From Galactobacter caseinivorans (GTDB lineage Bacteria > Actinomycetota > Actinomycetes > Actinomycetales > Micrococcaceae), in assembly GCF_003640665.1 (NCBI RefSeq), contig NZ_QQXL01000001.1:124001-188000 (forward strand): DNA of 64,000 nt, given 5' to 3'. The notes below the pieces were generated by a model. That model saw nothing but the letters and a program-made list of their open reading frames with translations. It was not told the origin of the DNA and searched no databases. Below are positions 8,569 to 17,610 of this stretch, in pieces. The stretch's first letter is position 1; the number at the start of each line of letters is the position of its first letter. The translations under genes were made by a program, and so were the position numbers.

Positions 8569-8591
8569 GGAGTCGGCGCGCTCTAAGAAGT
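8556..8591. repeat. Tandem 18-bp duplication spanning two convergent stop codons
   Basis: CGGCGCGCTCTAAGGAGT (8556-8573) is repeated at 8574-8591 with one change. The TAA of the MBL gene is in copy 1 and the TAG of the PAP2 gene (opposite strand) is in copy 2. Confidence 0.85.
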
Positions 8592-9683
8592 CGGAGCCGC
8601 ACCCGCGGCGGGGTCCCTCGGCAGCGAGTCAACCCAGCGCTCCAGCAGGGGGAAGACGCAGCAGGCCGCGGCCAGGCACAGCGTGAGCCCCACCATGAAG
8701 AACCACTGCAGGCTGGGTGCGTCCTCGGTGCCGGGGGAGCGTAGCTGAGGAATCAGGAGCACGGCGCACACCACCACGGCGGCCAGCCCCAGGATCGCCA
8801 GCGTCAGCGAGGCGCCACGCGCCAGCATGCCGGGGCGGGCATCCATGCGGCGCGGTGCCAGGCCGCGCAGGGCACGGGCCTTGGCGAGGGAGCGTTCGCG
8901 CAGAGCCACGCCCCACCCGGCCGCCACGCCGCAGAGCGCCACCACCAGGAACGCCCCGACGATGTCTGAGGGGCGGTGCCAGCCCATCACCAAGGTGCCC
9001 GCGCCGGCCACACCGGCCAGCACTGAGCCAAGCATGGCGATCCAGGGACGGGCAGCCCGCGGGGCCGCGAGCAACAGGGCCAACACGGCGGCGGCCGCGG
9101 CGGTGCTATGCCCGGAGGGGAAGGAGTTCATATTCGCCGCGGACACGCCAAGGTCGGGGCGCGTCAGGAAGTCGTGCTTCAGGAACTGGGTGGCGAGCAT
9201 GGCTGCGCCCCCGCCTGCCACGGCGATGAGCGGGACCACGACTTGGCGCCGGACCACCGCACTGATGAGCACGCCAGCAGCCCCGATGAGCCCCACTGCC
9301 AGCGGCAGCACGTCCAGGCTGACCTGCGCCTGATTGCGCTGGTACTGACCCCAGGCGGACTTCAACGCGCCCTCCAGGCTGCGCTCGTCCACCCACTGCC
9401 CGCGCACGGTCAGGATGAAGAGGGCGTACAAGGCCGCCACGCCCACCAGGGCACCGATGGGTAACAACCAGGCCCACCAGCGCGGGCCGCGCTGCTTGGC
9501 GCCGGTGGTCAGCAGATCGCGACCGGGCAGCGGATCGCGGCTGGGCCGCCCGGCGACTCCCAGACCGGTGGCACCGTCAACAGGGGCACCGTCGGCAGGG
9601 GCACCGTCGGCAGTGGCACCGCGATCGGTGGCCGCCGGGGGGTGTGCGGTCACCGGAATCTGGTCCGTGGAGGGGGAAATCAT
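8583..9683 (-). CDS. PAP2-family membrane phosphatase
   Basis: An integral membrane phosphatase of 366 residues with a Pro/Ala-rich cytoplasmic N-terminus of about 75 residues, then several transmembrane segments. The three PAP2 motifs are present: K...FLTRPD, PSGHS, and GWHRPSD. The class includes undecaprenyl-diphosphate and phosphatidic-acid phosphatases; the first would serve cell-wall lipid recycling, but this is not proven. ATG 9683 is used because the in-frame extension to 9761 runs into the divergent menC promoter. The gene is divergent from menC. Confidence 0.85.
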   Translation of the reverse strand: MISPSTDQIPVTAHPPAATDRGATADGAPADGAPVDGATGLGVAGRPSRDPLPGRDLLTTGAKQRGPRWWAWLLPIGALVGVAALYALFILTVRGQWVDERSLEGALKSAWGQYQRNQAQVSLDVLPLAVGLIGAAGVLISAVVRRQVVVPLIAVAGGGAAMLATQFLKHDFLTRPDLGVSAANMNSFPSGHSTAAAAAVLALLLAAPRAARPWIAMLGSVLAGVAGAGTLVMGWHRPSDIVGAFLVVALCGVAAGWGVALRERSLAKARALRGLAPRRMDARPGMLARGASLTLAILGLAAVVVCAVLLIPQLRSPGTEDAPSLQWFFMVGLTLCLAAACCVFPLLERWVDSLPRDPAAGAAPTS

Positions 9684-9768
9684 CTGATTAGAGTCCCACG
9701 CCTGTCCGGGACCAGCCTGGGAAAGCGGCCAGAAATGGCCCGGATGTGGGGCACGCGACACCCCGGAC

Positions 9769-9774
9769 TACGGT
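9769..9774 (+). promoter_or_regulatory. -10 box close to the menC start
   Basis: TACGGT ends seven bases before ATG 9782; no ribosome site intervenes. A leaderless or near-leaderless transcript is likely. Confidence 0.45.
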
Positions 9775-9781
9775 GGTACCC

Positions 9782-10801
9782 ATGAGTTTGCTCCCCCTGC
9801 AGAGCCCCACGTTGCCCTCCGTCGAGGAGCTGCAAGAGCGCGCCCACGTGGTGTGCCTGCCCCTGCATGTGCGCTTCCGCGGCGTGGTGGAGCGCCAGGC
9901 GGTGCTGCTGGACGGGCCCCAGGGATGGTCGGAGTTTTCCCCCTTCCTCGAGTACGCCGACGCGGAGGCGGCGCGCTGGTTGGCCTGCGCCGTGGAGGCC
10001 GGCTGGGAGGGGCTGCCCGCTCCGGTGCGCACCGCGGTCCCCGTCAACGCGACGGTGCCCGCGATCCCGGCCAGCGACGTCGAGCAGTTGCTTGCTCGCT
10101 ACGACGCCCCCGGCACCGTCAAGGTCAAGGTTGCGGAGGCCGGGCAGACCCTGGCGGACGACGTGGCGCGGCTGGCTGCCGTGCGCGCGGTGCTGCCCCA
10201 AGCGCGGCTGCGCATCGACGCGAATCAGAGCTGGGGGCACCGCGAGGCGCTGGTGGCGTTGGAGGCGCTGGCCCCCTTCGGCCTGGAATACGCGGAGCAG
10301 CCGGTGCCCGGCATCGAGGGCCTGGCGCGGCTGCGCGAGGAGCTGGCACGGCGCGGCCTGCCGGTCCTGATCGCCGCGGACGAGTCGGTGCGCAAGGAGA
10401 GCGACCCGCTGGCCGTGGCGCAGGCCGGGGCCGCGGACCTGATTGTGGTCAAGGCCCAGCCCCTGGGCGGAGTCCGCCGCGCCCTGGAGATTGTTCGCCA
10501 GGCCGGGCTGCCCGCCGTGGTCTCCTCCGCGCTGGACACCTCGGTGGGCCTGCGCGTCGGCGCGGGGCTGGCAGCCGCGCTGCCGCAGCTTCCCTACGCC
10601 TGCGGCCTTGGCACCGGCTCGCTCTTTGTGAGCGACGTCGTGGAGCCGGGTTACGTGGCCAGCGGCGGCGAGCTTGACTTGCGCACCGTCGCGGCGGACC
10701 CGGCGCTCCTGGCCCGCCACGCGGCCTCTGCCGAGCGCAGGGAGTGGTGGATGGCGCGCCTGTCCCGAGCGCACGCGGTGCTGGCCGCGCAGGCACGCTA
10801 G
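9782..10801 (+). CDS. menC: o-Succinylbenzoate synthase
   Basis: An enolase-superfamily enzyme that dehydrates SHCHC to o-succinylbenzoate in menaquinone synthesis. It has 339 residues: an N-terminal capping domain, then a (beta/alpha) barrel with the catalytic lysine pair region (TVKVKVAE), RIDANQSW (metal Asp), EQPV (metal Glu), ADES (metal Asp) and VVKAQPLGG (second catalytic Lys). It reads into menD with a 65-bp gap, consistent with consecutive pathway steps. Fusion or misannotation as a dipeptide epimerase is unlikely given the adjacent menD. Confidence 0.92.
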   Translation: MSLLPLQSPTLPSVEELQERAHVVCLPLHVRFRGVVERQAVLLDGPQGWSEFSPFLEYADAEAARWLACAVEAGWEGLPAPVRTAVPVNATVPAIPASDVEQLLARYDAPGTVKVKVAEAGQTLADDVARLAAVRAVLPQARLRIDANQSWGHREALVALEALAPFGLEYAEQPVPGIEGLARLREELARRGLPVLIAADESVRKESDPLAVAQAGAADLIVVKAQPLGGVRRALEIVRQAGLPAVVSSALDTSVGLRVGAGLAAALPQLPYACGLGTGSLFVSDVVEPGYVASGGELDLRTVAADPALLARHAASAERREWWMARLSRAHAVLAAQAR

Positions 10802-10853
10802 ACGCACTCGCGGCGGCCACGGACCAACAGGGTCCCGCGCCGCCGGGCGGAAC

Positions 10854-10859
10854 TAGAAT
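10854..10859 (+). promoter_or_regulatory. -10 box close to the menD start
   Basis: TAGAAT lies seven bases before ATG 10867. This gives menD a possible promoter of its own at the end of menC. Confidence 0.4.
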
Positions 10860-10866
10860 GGAGGGT

Positions 10867-12693
10867 ATGAGCAACCCCGGGTTCAGCGCGTCAGCATCGG
10901 CCAGTCAGGAGAGCCCGGCGGAAGAGCTGATGGCCCCCGCGGCTGCCCGCAAGGCCGTGCAGGCGCTCACGGACGGGGGTGTGGCCTATGTGGTCCTGTG
11001 CCCCGGCTCCCGCAGCGCACCCCTGGCGTACGCGCTCGCCGAGGCGGAGCTGGCCGGGCGCATTGAGGTCATGGTGCGCATCGACGAACGCGACGCAGGG
11101 TTCCTTGCCGTGGGGCTTGCCGCGGCGTCCGGCCGCCCCGTCGCCGTCGTCACCACCTCTGGCACCGCGGTGGGGGAGCTGCTTCCGGCCATCATGGAGG
11201 CCAACCACGCAGGCTTGCCCCTCGTGGCCATCACGGCGGACCGCCCGGAGGAACTGCACGGGACCGGTTCCAACCAGACCACGGCGCAGGCGGGCCTCTT
11301 TGGTGAGCACGTCCGCCTCGCCACCACGGTGGGTGCGGGGCAGGACCCCACGCCCGCCGTCCGCGCCGCGTTGCTGGCAGCGGAGGGGTTGGTCCCCGCG
11401 GAGCAGGGCGGCACCGTAGACATAGCGCTCACGCCCCGCGGCCCGGTCCAGCTGAACCTGGCCTTCCGCGATCCGCTGGTCCCGGCAGACGACGCCGCTC
11501 TGGCCGGGCTACCCGCCCTGCCCCCGCGCCCGGCCCAGCTCAGCGACATCGAATGCTTGGAGCGGGACTCGAGCGACGCGGATGCCGCCGGCGCACAGAA
11601 CTCGGGCCTCTTTGCTTCGGCGGGACACTCCGCCCCGCCCCGCCGCACGGTGGTGGTGGCCGGCCACGACGCGGGGCCCCTGGCGGCGGATTTTGCCGCG
11701 GCGCTTGGGCTTCCACTGCTCGCTGAGCCCAGCTCTGACGCCCGCTTTGGCGTCACAGCTCTGTCCACCTACCAATACCTCTTGCCCACGCTGGGGGAGC
11801 AGGTGGAGGCCGTGGTGCTCTTTGGCCGCCCCACCCTCTCGCGGCCGGTCGCCGCGCTGCTGGGCCGCGCGGACGTCGAGTCGGTGCTCTTCCTGGCTGA
11901 GCCCGCGCCCTGGTTCACCCCCGGACGGCGCCGCGAGCGGATCGTGGAGTCCCTGGAGGAGCTGGCCGCGTTTGCCGGCACGGCCCCCGCCGGGTGGACG
12001 CGCTCCTGGCTGGACGCGGACGCCGCGGTGCGCGAGTCGCTGGAGTTGGTCCTGGCGGAGCATGAGTCAAAGACCGGGCGGCTCACCGGCCCGGGCCTGG
12101 CCGCCACGGTCTGGGACGCGCTGGACGGGCCGCTGGTCCTTGGCTCCAGCCGGCCGGTTCGCGACCTGGACCTGATGGCAGCGCCCCGCCGCGGGCGCGG
12201 GCCGCGCGTGTACGCCAACCGCGGGCTGGCCGGGATTGACGGCACGCTGGCCACGGCGGCGGGCGTGGCTCTGGCTGAGCGACGCCGCACGGTGGCGCTC
12301 ATGGGAGACGTCACCTTTTTGCACGACGCAGGCGGCCTGCTCACGCCCAGCTTTGAGCGCGAGCCGCGCCTGGACGTGATCGTGGCGCAGGACGATGGCG
12401 GAACCATCTTCTCCACGCTGGAGCACGGTGCGGTGGCGGCGCGTGGCCCCTACGCCCGCACGGTGACGCGCTACTTCCGCACGCCGCACGGGCTGGAGTT
12501 GGGGCCCATCGCGGAGGCCTTTGGCTGGGACGCCTCCACCGCCACCACGCACCAAGCAGTGAGTTCCTGGCTGGTGGAGGGCGCCACCGCGTCCGGCCGG
12601 CGCCTGTTGGAGGTCCCGGTGGAGCGGCGCGACCCCCGCGCCCTCCACCAGGCGCTCTCCCGGGCGGCGGCGGAGACCCTCACCCAGCGCTAG
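10867..12693 (+). CDS. menD: SEPHCHC synthase (menaquinone step 1)
   Basis: A ThDP enzyme that joins 2-oxoglutarate (decarboxylated) to isochorismate. It has 608 residues. Signatures: YVVLCPGSRSAPLAYAL near the N-terminus, RIDERDAGFLAVGLAAASGRPVAVVTTSGTA (catalytic Glu), HGTGSNQTTAQ, and the C-terminal ThDP domain NRGLAGIDGTLATAAG...GDVTFLHDAGG. ATG 10858 in frame is a possible alternative start; the first about 20 residues are not conserved. It follows menC and is convergent with the glnQ-like gene with only four bases between the stops. Confidence 0.93.
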   Translation: MSNPGFSASASASQESPAEELMAPAAARKAVQALTDGGVAYVVLCPGSRSAPLAYALAEAELAGRIEVMVRIDERDAGFLAVGLAAASGRPVAVVTTSGTAVGELLPAIMEANHAGLPLVAITADRPEELHGTGSNQTTAQAGLFGEHVRLATTVGAGQDPTPAVRAALLAAEGLVPAEQGGTVDIALTPRGPVQLNLAFRDPLVPADDAALAGLPALPPRPAQLSDIECLERDSSDADAAGAQNSGLFASAGHSAPPRRTVVVAGHDAGPLAADFAAALGLPLLAEPSSDARFGVTALSTYQYLLPTLGEQVEAVVLFGRPTLSRPVAALLGRADVESVLFLAEPAPWFTPGRRRERIVESLEELAAFAGTAPAGWTRSWLDADAAVRESLELVLAEHESKTGRLTGPGLAATVWDALDGPLVLGSSRPVRDLDLMAAPRRGRGPRVYANRGLAGIDGTLATAAGVALAERRRTVALMGDVTFLHDAGGLLTPSFEREPRLDVIVAQDDGGTIFSTLEHGAVAARGPYARTVTRYFRTPHGLELGPIAEAFGWDASTATTHQAVSSWLVEGATASGRRLLEVPVERRDPRALHQALSRAAAETLTQR

Positions 12694-12697
12694 GGGC

Positions 12698-13486
12698 CTA
12701 GTCCTCCTGGGCCGCCACGTGGTTGGGGTCAAGGACCCGGCGCAGGAAGTCCTGCGTGCGCGGCTGCTGCGGGTTGCCGATGACCTCCTCTGCGGGGCCC
12801 TGCTCCACCACCACGCCGCCGTCCATGAACACCACACGGTCCGCGACCTCGCGGGCAAAGCCCATCTCGTGGGTCACCACGACCATGGTCATGCCCTCCT
12901 GCGCCAGGCGGCGCATGATCGCCAGCACATCTCCCACGGTCTCCGGGTCAAGGGCCGAGGTGGGCTCGTCAAAGAGCATCAGCGTGGGGTCCATGGACAG
13001 CGAGCGGGCAATCGCCACGCGCTGCTGCTGGCCGCCAGAGAGCTCCCCGGGGAAGCGGGTCTCCAGCTCCGCCAGGCCCACGGAGCGCAGGTGCTTGCGG
13101 GCAATCGCCTCCGCCTCGGACCTGCTGCGCTTCAAGACCTGCATCTGAGAGACGGTGCAGTTCTTCAGGACGCTCAGGTGCGGAAAGAGGTTGAACTGCT
13201 GAAAGACCATGCCGACGGAGCGGCGCATCTTGTCCACGTCCACGTCCGGATCGGTGGCCGCATGCCCGCCCACCTCGATGGTGCCGGCGTTGGGGGTCTC
13301 CAACAGGTTGATGCAGCGCAGCAAGGTGGACTTGCCAGAACCGGATGGCCCCACCAGGCAGACCACCTCGCCGGGTGCCACCGCCAGGTCAATGCCCTTG
13401 AGTACCTCGTTGGAGCCGTAGGACTTGTGCAGACCAGTGATGCTCACGCCTGCGGTGCTCTGAATGGTGGCTGCGGAGCGGCTCAT
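12698..13486 (-). CDS. Polar amino-acid ABC transporter ATPase (GlnQ type)
   Basis: The ATPase subunit of the transporter, 262 residues. Walker A (GPSGSGKST), Q-loop ([11 protein letters not shown]), signature LSGGQQQR, Walker B ([14 protein letters not shown]) and the H-loop (VVVTHEM) are intact, with the GlnQ/HisP-type spacing. Its ATG overlaps the permease stop (ATGA at 13483-13486). With the permease and binding protein upstream it forms a complete importer for a polar amino acid or similar compound. Confidence 0.93.
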   Translation of the reverse strand: MSRSAATIQSTAGVSITGLHKSYGSNEVLKGIDLAVAPGEVVCLVGPSGSGKSTLLRCINLLETPNAGTIEVGGHAATDPDVDVDKMRRSVGMVFQQFNLFPHLSVLKNCTVSQMQVLKRSRSEAEAIARKHLRSVGLAELETRFPGELSGGQQQRVAIARSLSMDPTLMLFDEPTSALDPETVGDVLAIMRRLAQEGMTMVVVTHEMGFAREVADRVVFMDGGVVVEQGPAEEVIGNPQQPRTQDFLRRVLDPNHVAAQED

Positions 13487-14394
13487 GCTTGGGTCCCCTT
13501 CGTCAGATCAGTTGTGCCCCGGGCGGCAGTTGCAGAGGGCGATGCAGGTCCAGCGAGGGAGCTCGCCGCCGCCGTCGCGGCCCCGTCCGATCTTCGGCGC
13601 TTGGGCCGGGAAGTCTGGTTGGTGCGCTTCTCAAACCAGCGGGCCAGCAAGCTCATAGGAAGAGTGATCACAAGATAAATGGCGCCGGCAACCATAAGTG
13701 GCGTCATGCCCGCCGGGTACTCGGTCATACCATTTCGACCGAAGGTGGTGAGCTCGTACTGGGACATCGTCATGCCCAAAACAAAGGCCAGCGACGTGTC
13801 CTTGGTCAGCAAGATGAACTCGTTGGTGAGTGGCGGAAGCACAATGCGGAAGGCCTGCGGAATCACGATGGTGACCATGGCTCGCCACTGCGGCATGCCA
13901 AGGGAACGGGCTGCCTCCATTTGCCCCTTGGGTACTGCCTGGAGCCCAGCGCGCAGAGTCTCTGCCATGTACGCCGCGGAGGAGAGGCCAAGAGCCACCA
14001 TGACATTGACCCATTGCGGCCACGTTGTGCCGAAGGCGATGGGCAGGCCGAAGCCCATTGCGAGCAGCACTAGCAACACGGGCAGGCCGCGGAAGAACTC
14101 GATGTAGACAGTCGCGATCCACCTGTACGGGCCAAAACTTGAGGTCTTCATGAGAGCCAACATGGTGCCCAGAACCAACCCGAAGGCGAAGGACGTCACG
14201 GTGTACAGCAAGGTGTTTTTTAGGCCGACAAGGATGATCTCAGGGAACATCCCGCCCACTGCACCGAACCTGAAGAATGACTCGATAACTAGGGGCCAAT
14301 TAACCAGCAGGACAAGCAGAATAACAGATAAGACCAGAATGCCTAGCTGGATTCCTTTGCTCAAACGCGAGCGTTGGCGAGTGGTGAGTACCAT
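13483..14394 (-). CDS. Polar amino-acid ABC transporter permease (HisM/GlnP type)
   Basis: 303 residues with about five or six transmembrane helices and the EAA loop ([23 protein letters not shown]) that contacts the ATPase. The cytoplasmic tail is basic and Ala/Ser-rich. One permease gene suffices for a homodimer. It is translationally coupled to the ATPase gene. Its base composition is visibly more A+T-rich than the flanking men genes, as is part of the binding-protein gene, so the transporter may have been acquired. Substrate unknown. Confidence 0.92.
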   Translation of the reverse strand: MVLTTRQRSRLSKGIQLGILVLSVILLVLLVNWPLVIESFFRFGAVGGMFPEIILVGLKNTLLYTVTSFAFGLVLGTMLALMKTSSFGPYRWIATVYIEFFRGLPVLLVLLAMGFGLPIAFGTTWPQWVNVMVALGLSSAAYMAETLRAGLQAVPKGQMEAARSLGMPQWRAMVTIVIPQAFRIVLPPLTNEFILLTKDTSLAFVLGMTMSQYELTTFGRNGMTEYPAGMTPLMVAGAIYLVITLPMSLLARWFEKRTNQTSRPKRRRSDGAATAAASSLAGPASPSATAARGTTDLTKGTQA

Positions 14395-14440
14395 GGAGGG
14401 TGCCTTTCACTGCACGTGGGTGGAGCCAAGGGGTGATGCG

Positions 14441-14474
14441 CCGGTGGGCGGGGCGTTCCAGCCCCACCCACCGG
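14441..14474 (-). terminator. Intercistronic hairpin between binding-protein and permease genes
   Basis: 14-nt arms (14441-14454 and 14461-14474) with a single C-A mismatch and a 6-nt loop, no T-tract. In ABC operons such stem-loops usually protect or attenuate so that the binding protein is made in excess of the permease. Confidence 0.6.
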
Positions 14475-14491
14475 TTCGGCGACTGCCAGAA

Positions 14492-15280
14492 TTAGGCGTC
14501 GCCGAACCACTTCTTCTTGATCTCGTCCATTTTGCCGTCGGATTCCATGGTCTTGAGAGTGTCATTGACGAGCGTCAGCATGGCCGTGTCGCCCTTCTTA
14601 ACTGCAACACCCAGCTGCTCGCCCGTCTTGATTTCCTCCACTACCTCCAGGTCATCCTTGCCCTTGATGCCGTAGCGAAGAATGGACTGGTTGCCCAGTG
14701 ATGCATCGGTGGTGCCAGCGATTAGCGATTGCACCTGCAACTCGCCTGTCTCAAAGGCGGTTGCCTCGATGTCCTTCTCCTTGGCGTAGTCGGAACCGGT
14801 GGTGGAACCCTGAACCGAGACCTTCTTGCCCTTGGCAGAATCAAGATTCGTGATGCCCGAGCCCTTCTTGGCCACCAGTACCAAGTCGTCATCCAAGTAA
14901 GGCGTGGAGAAGTCCATGTTGCCCTTGCGCTTTTCTGTGATGGAGATGCCAGAAACGGCGATGTCGCACTGAGACTTGAACAGGCCAGATTGGATGGAAT
15001 CGAAGCCCGCCTTAACGACGTTGAGCTCCGCTCCGGCCTTCTTGGCGATTTCCGTTGCGATATCCATATCGAAGCCCACGTACTTGCCCCCCTCTTCATA
15101 TTCGAAGGGCTTGTAGGGGACGTCGGAGCAGACTGTCAGTTTGCCGGGGTACTTCAGCGCGAACACGGAACCCCCGCCGGAGCTGCTGGCGGCAGGCGTG
15201 CCGCCGCCGCCACAGGCGGAAAGGGACAGGGCGGTCGCGGCGAATGCTGCCGCGACGATGGCAAGGGACTGACGGCGCAT
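14492..15280 (-). CDS. Amino-acid ABC transporter substrate-binding lipoprotein
   Basis: 262 residues with a signal peptide and lipobox LSAC (lipid-modified Cys 23). It is a SBP_bac_3 protein: LTVCSDVPYKPFEYEEGG, GFDMDIATEIAKKAGAEL, AVSGISITEKRKGNMDFSTPY. ATG 15280 is chosen for its AGAGGA ribosome site and signal peptide; codons upstream to 15343 lack both. It is the first gene of the transporter operon, separated from the permease gene by 97 bp with a hairpin. The general fold binds polar amino acids; the exact ligand is not readable. Confidence 0.92.
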   Translation of the reverse strand: MRRQSLAIVAAAFAATALSLSACGGGGTPAASSSGGGSVFALKYPGKLTVCSDVPYKPFEYEEGGKYVGFDMDIATEIAKKAGAELNVVKAGFDSIQSGLFKSQCDIAVSGISITEKRKGNMDFSTPYLDDDLVLVAKKGSGITNLDSAKGKKVSVQGSTTGSDYAKEKDIEATAFETGELQVQSLIAGTTDASLGNQSILRYGIKGKDDLEVVEEIKTGEQLGVAVKKGDTAMLTLVNDTLKTMESDGKMDEIKKKWFGDA

Positions 15281-15433
15281 GGAGATTCCTCTTTCGGCAC
15301 AGGCTGAGTGATGCCCCAGTCTAACCGCCATGCTGTGGCTCATGTCACAGGCCCACGCAAAGTTGACAAGGAGGCGTCACAGAACGGAAACCGCACCGCC
15401 GTCGCACCGCCGTCGGGCCGCCGACTGCCGCGC

Positions 15434-16750
15434 TCAGGGCGCGCCGAGCGCCTGCAGCATGGGCCGCATCTTGGCCCAGGTCTCTGCCAATTCCGCCGGG
15501 GCCTCTGAGTCGGCCACGATCCCGCACCCGGCCCATAGCCGGACCGCATCCGCGCCGTCCGGGCCACGCTCAACCATGCCCCCGCGCAGGGCGATGCCAA
15601 ACTCGCCGTTGCCCGCGGCGTCCACCCACCCCACTGGCCCCGCGTAGGCGCCGCGATCCACGGCCTCCAGCTCGCGGATGATCTCCCCGGCGCGGGTGCG
15701 CGGGGTGCCGCAGACCGCGGCGGTGGGGTGCACAATCTCCAACAGGTCCAACGCGCCGGGGGTCCCGCCGTCCGGGCGCGGGGCCAGGCAGGCGCGGACG
15801 TCGGAGGCAAGGTGCCACACGTTGGGCAGCTGCAAAACAAAGGGCTCGTTCGGCGCCTCCAGGGAGGAGACCAACGGTCCAAGGGCCTCCGTGAAGGAGT
15901 CGATCGCGAACTGGTGCTCCCTGCGCTGCTTGGCGTCCGCTACCAAGGACGCCGTGGCAGCGTCGTCGCCCGCCGTGGCCCCGGCGGCCCGGTCAAGCGT
16001 GCCCGCAAGGACGCGCGCGCGGGCCGTGCCGTCCAGCACCTGAATCAGCATCTCCGGGGTGGCGCCGATCAGGCCGTCCACGCCGTAGGTCCAGCAGTCC
16101 ACGTATCGCACGGAGAGCTCGCGGAGGGTGTCCGCCACCGGGGTGGGTCCGTCCAGCTGGACCACCGCGTCGCGGGCCAGCACAATCTTCTCCACCTCGC
16201 CGGCGCGAATGCGCGCCACCCCGGCGTGCACCGAGGCCTGAAAACCCTCCTCTGTGATGCGTCCGGGCCGTACCGCCGTGGCCCGCGCCCCGTGACTCTC
16301 CACGGAGTCGGCCACGAGCTCAGCCAGCCGGGCCTCCGCGCCCTCTGCGCTCAGCTGAACGGCGGGATCCGCGGTGGCCCAGGTGATCCACGCGCCGTCG
16401 GCGTTGCGCCCCAGCTGGATCTCCGGAACCACCAGGCGCGAGTCAAAGGAGGACGCGCGTGAAAAACCAAAGGAGGCAAAGGCGCTCAGGCCGGTTCCCG
16501 GCTGCCCGACGACGTCTGTGACCTGGGCGTTCTGCGCCAGCTCGCTGAACCAGGCAGAGAGTGACGCAAAGCGGGTGGGGCCGCTGGCAAGGGCGCGGGT
16601 CGCCTCCCCAAAGCCGAGCATGCCGCGCTCGTGGTGGGCCCACACCAGGGTGGAGTCACCTGCCAGCTCAGCCAGGAAGGGGGCGGAACCGGCAAGGGCG
16701 CGGGGCGCGGTCAGCACCCGGAGTGCGGGGCCCTGTGGGATGGAGATCAT
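15434..16750 (-). CDS. menF: Isochorismate synthase
   Basis: It converts chorismate to isochorismate, the entry to menaquinone. 438 residues with the chorismate-binding C-terminal domain: GEVEKIVLARDAVV, GATPEMLIQV, LAGTLDRAAG, HPTAAVCGTPR, RGAYAGPVGWVDAAGNGEFGIALR. The family also includes siderophore EntC and anthranilate synthase. The divergent menG and nearby menC/menD, and the absence of siderophore genes, support MenF. Confidence 0.9.
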   Translation of the reverse strand: MISIPQGPALRVLTAPRALAGSAPFLAELAGDSTLVWAHHERGMLGFGEATRALASGPTRFASLSAWFSELAQNAQVTDVVGQPGTGLSAFASFGFSRASSFDSRLVVPEIQLGRNADGAWITWATADPAVQLSAEGAEARLAELVADSVESHGARATAVRPGRITEEGFQASVHAGVARIRAGEVEKIVLARDAVVQLDGPTPVADTLRELSVRYVDCWTYGVDGLIGATPEMLIQVLDGTARARVLAGTLDRAAGATAGDDAATASLVADAKQRREHQFAIDSFTEALGPLVSSLEAPNEPFVLQLPNVWHLASDVRACLAPRPDGGTPGALDLLEIVHPTAAVCGTPRTRAGEIIRELEAVDRGAYAGPVGWVDAAGNGEFGIALRGGMVERGPDGADAVRLWAGCGIVADSEAPAELAETWAKMRPMLQALGAP

Positions 16751-16879
16751 GGCCGCTCGAGTCTACCCGCGCCGGGCGTCAGGACTGCGCGGGCGCGGGC
16801 ACGTCCGCGCGCGTGAGGTGCACCACCCGGCGGTGGGCCCAGTTTCCGTATCTGGGTGTTGGCGGGGGACACTGTCTAG

Positions 16880-17587
16880 GTGAGTCGCGCAACGCTGCAG
16901 AAGCAGCCCGAAGAGGTCCAGCGGATGTTCGACGGGGTGGCCCGTCGCTACGATCTGACGAACGACGTGTTGGCCCTGGGCCAGACCCGCCATTGGCGGC
17001 GCGTGGTGGTGGACGCGGTGGACGCCGTCCCCGGGCAGAAGGTCCTTGACCTCGCCGCGGGCACCGGCACCTCCTCCGAGCCGTACGCGGATGCAGGCGT
17101 GGACGTGGTGGCGTGTGATTTCTCCGAGGGGATGCTGGAGGTGGGGCGCCGCCGCCGCCCGGACATTAACTTTGTTCAGGGCGACGCCATGAATTTGCCG
17201 TTCGAGGACAACACCTTTGACGCGGCGACCATCAGCTTTGGTCTGCGCAATGTGCAGGACCCGGACAAGGCCATGCGAGAGATGCTGCGCGTGACCAAGC
17301 CCGGCGGCCGCCTGGTCATTGCCGAGTTCTCCGATCCCACCTTCGGCCCGTTCCGCACCGTGTACAAGGAGTACCTCATGCGGGCGCTCCCGTGGGTGGC
17401 CACCAAGGTCTCCTCCAACTCGGACGCCTACGTCTACCTGGCCGAATCCATCCAGGCCTGGCCCGCGCAGGACGCGCTGGCCCACCGCATCACCGCGGCA
17501 GGCTGGGAGGGCGTCAAGTATCGCAACCTCACCGGCGGCGTCGTGGCCGTGCACCGCGCGTTCAAGGCCACGCCGGCCGGCGCCTAA
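16880..17587 (+). CDS. menG: Demethylmenaquinone methyltransferase
   Basis: A SAM-dependent C-methyltransferase completing menaquinone (UbiE/MenG family). 235 residues. Motifs: [38 protein letters not shown] (SAM loop), [27 protein letters not shown], and [19 protein letters not shown] 16880 is the start. It is the first gene of an operon with a FAD reductase and a polyprenyl synthase, and divergent from menF across 129 bp. Confidence 0.94.
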   Translation: MSRATLQKQPEEVQRMFDGVARRYDLTNDVLALGQTRHWRRVVVDAVDAVPGQKVLDLAAGTGTSSEPYADAGVDVVACDFSEGMLEVGRRRRPDINFVQGDAMNLPFEDNTFDAATISFGLRNVQDPDKAMREMLRVTKPGGRLVIAEFSDPTFGPFRTVYKEYLMRALPWVATKVSSNSDAYVYLAESIQAWPAQDALAHRITAAGWEGVKYRNLTGGVVAVHRAFKATPAGA

Positions 17588-17610
17588 CTCCAGCGGAAGA
17601 TCCCTCAAGC

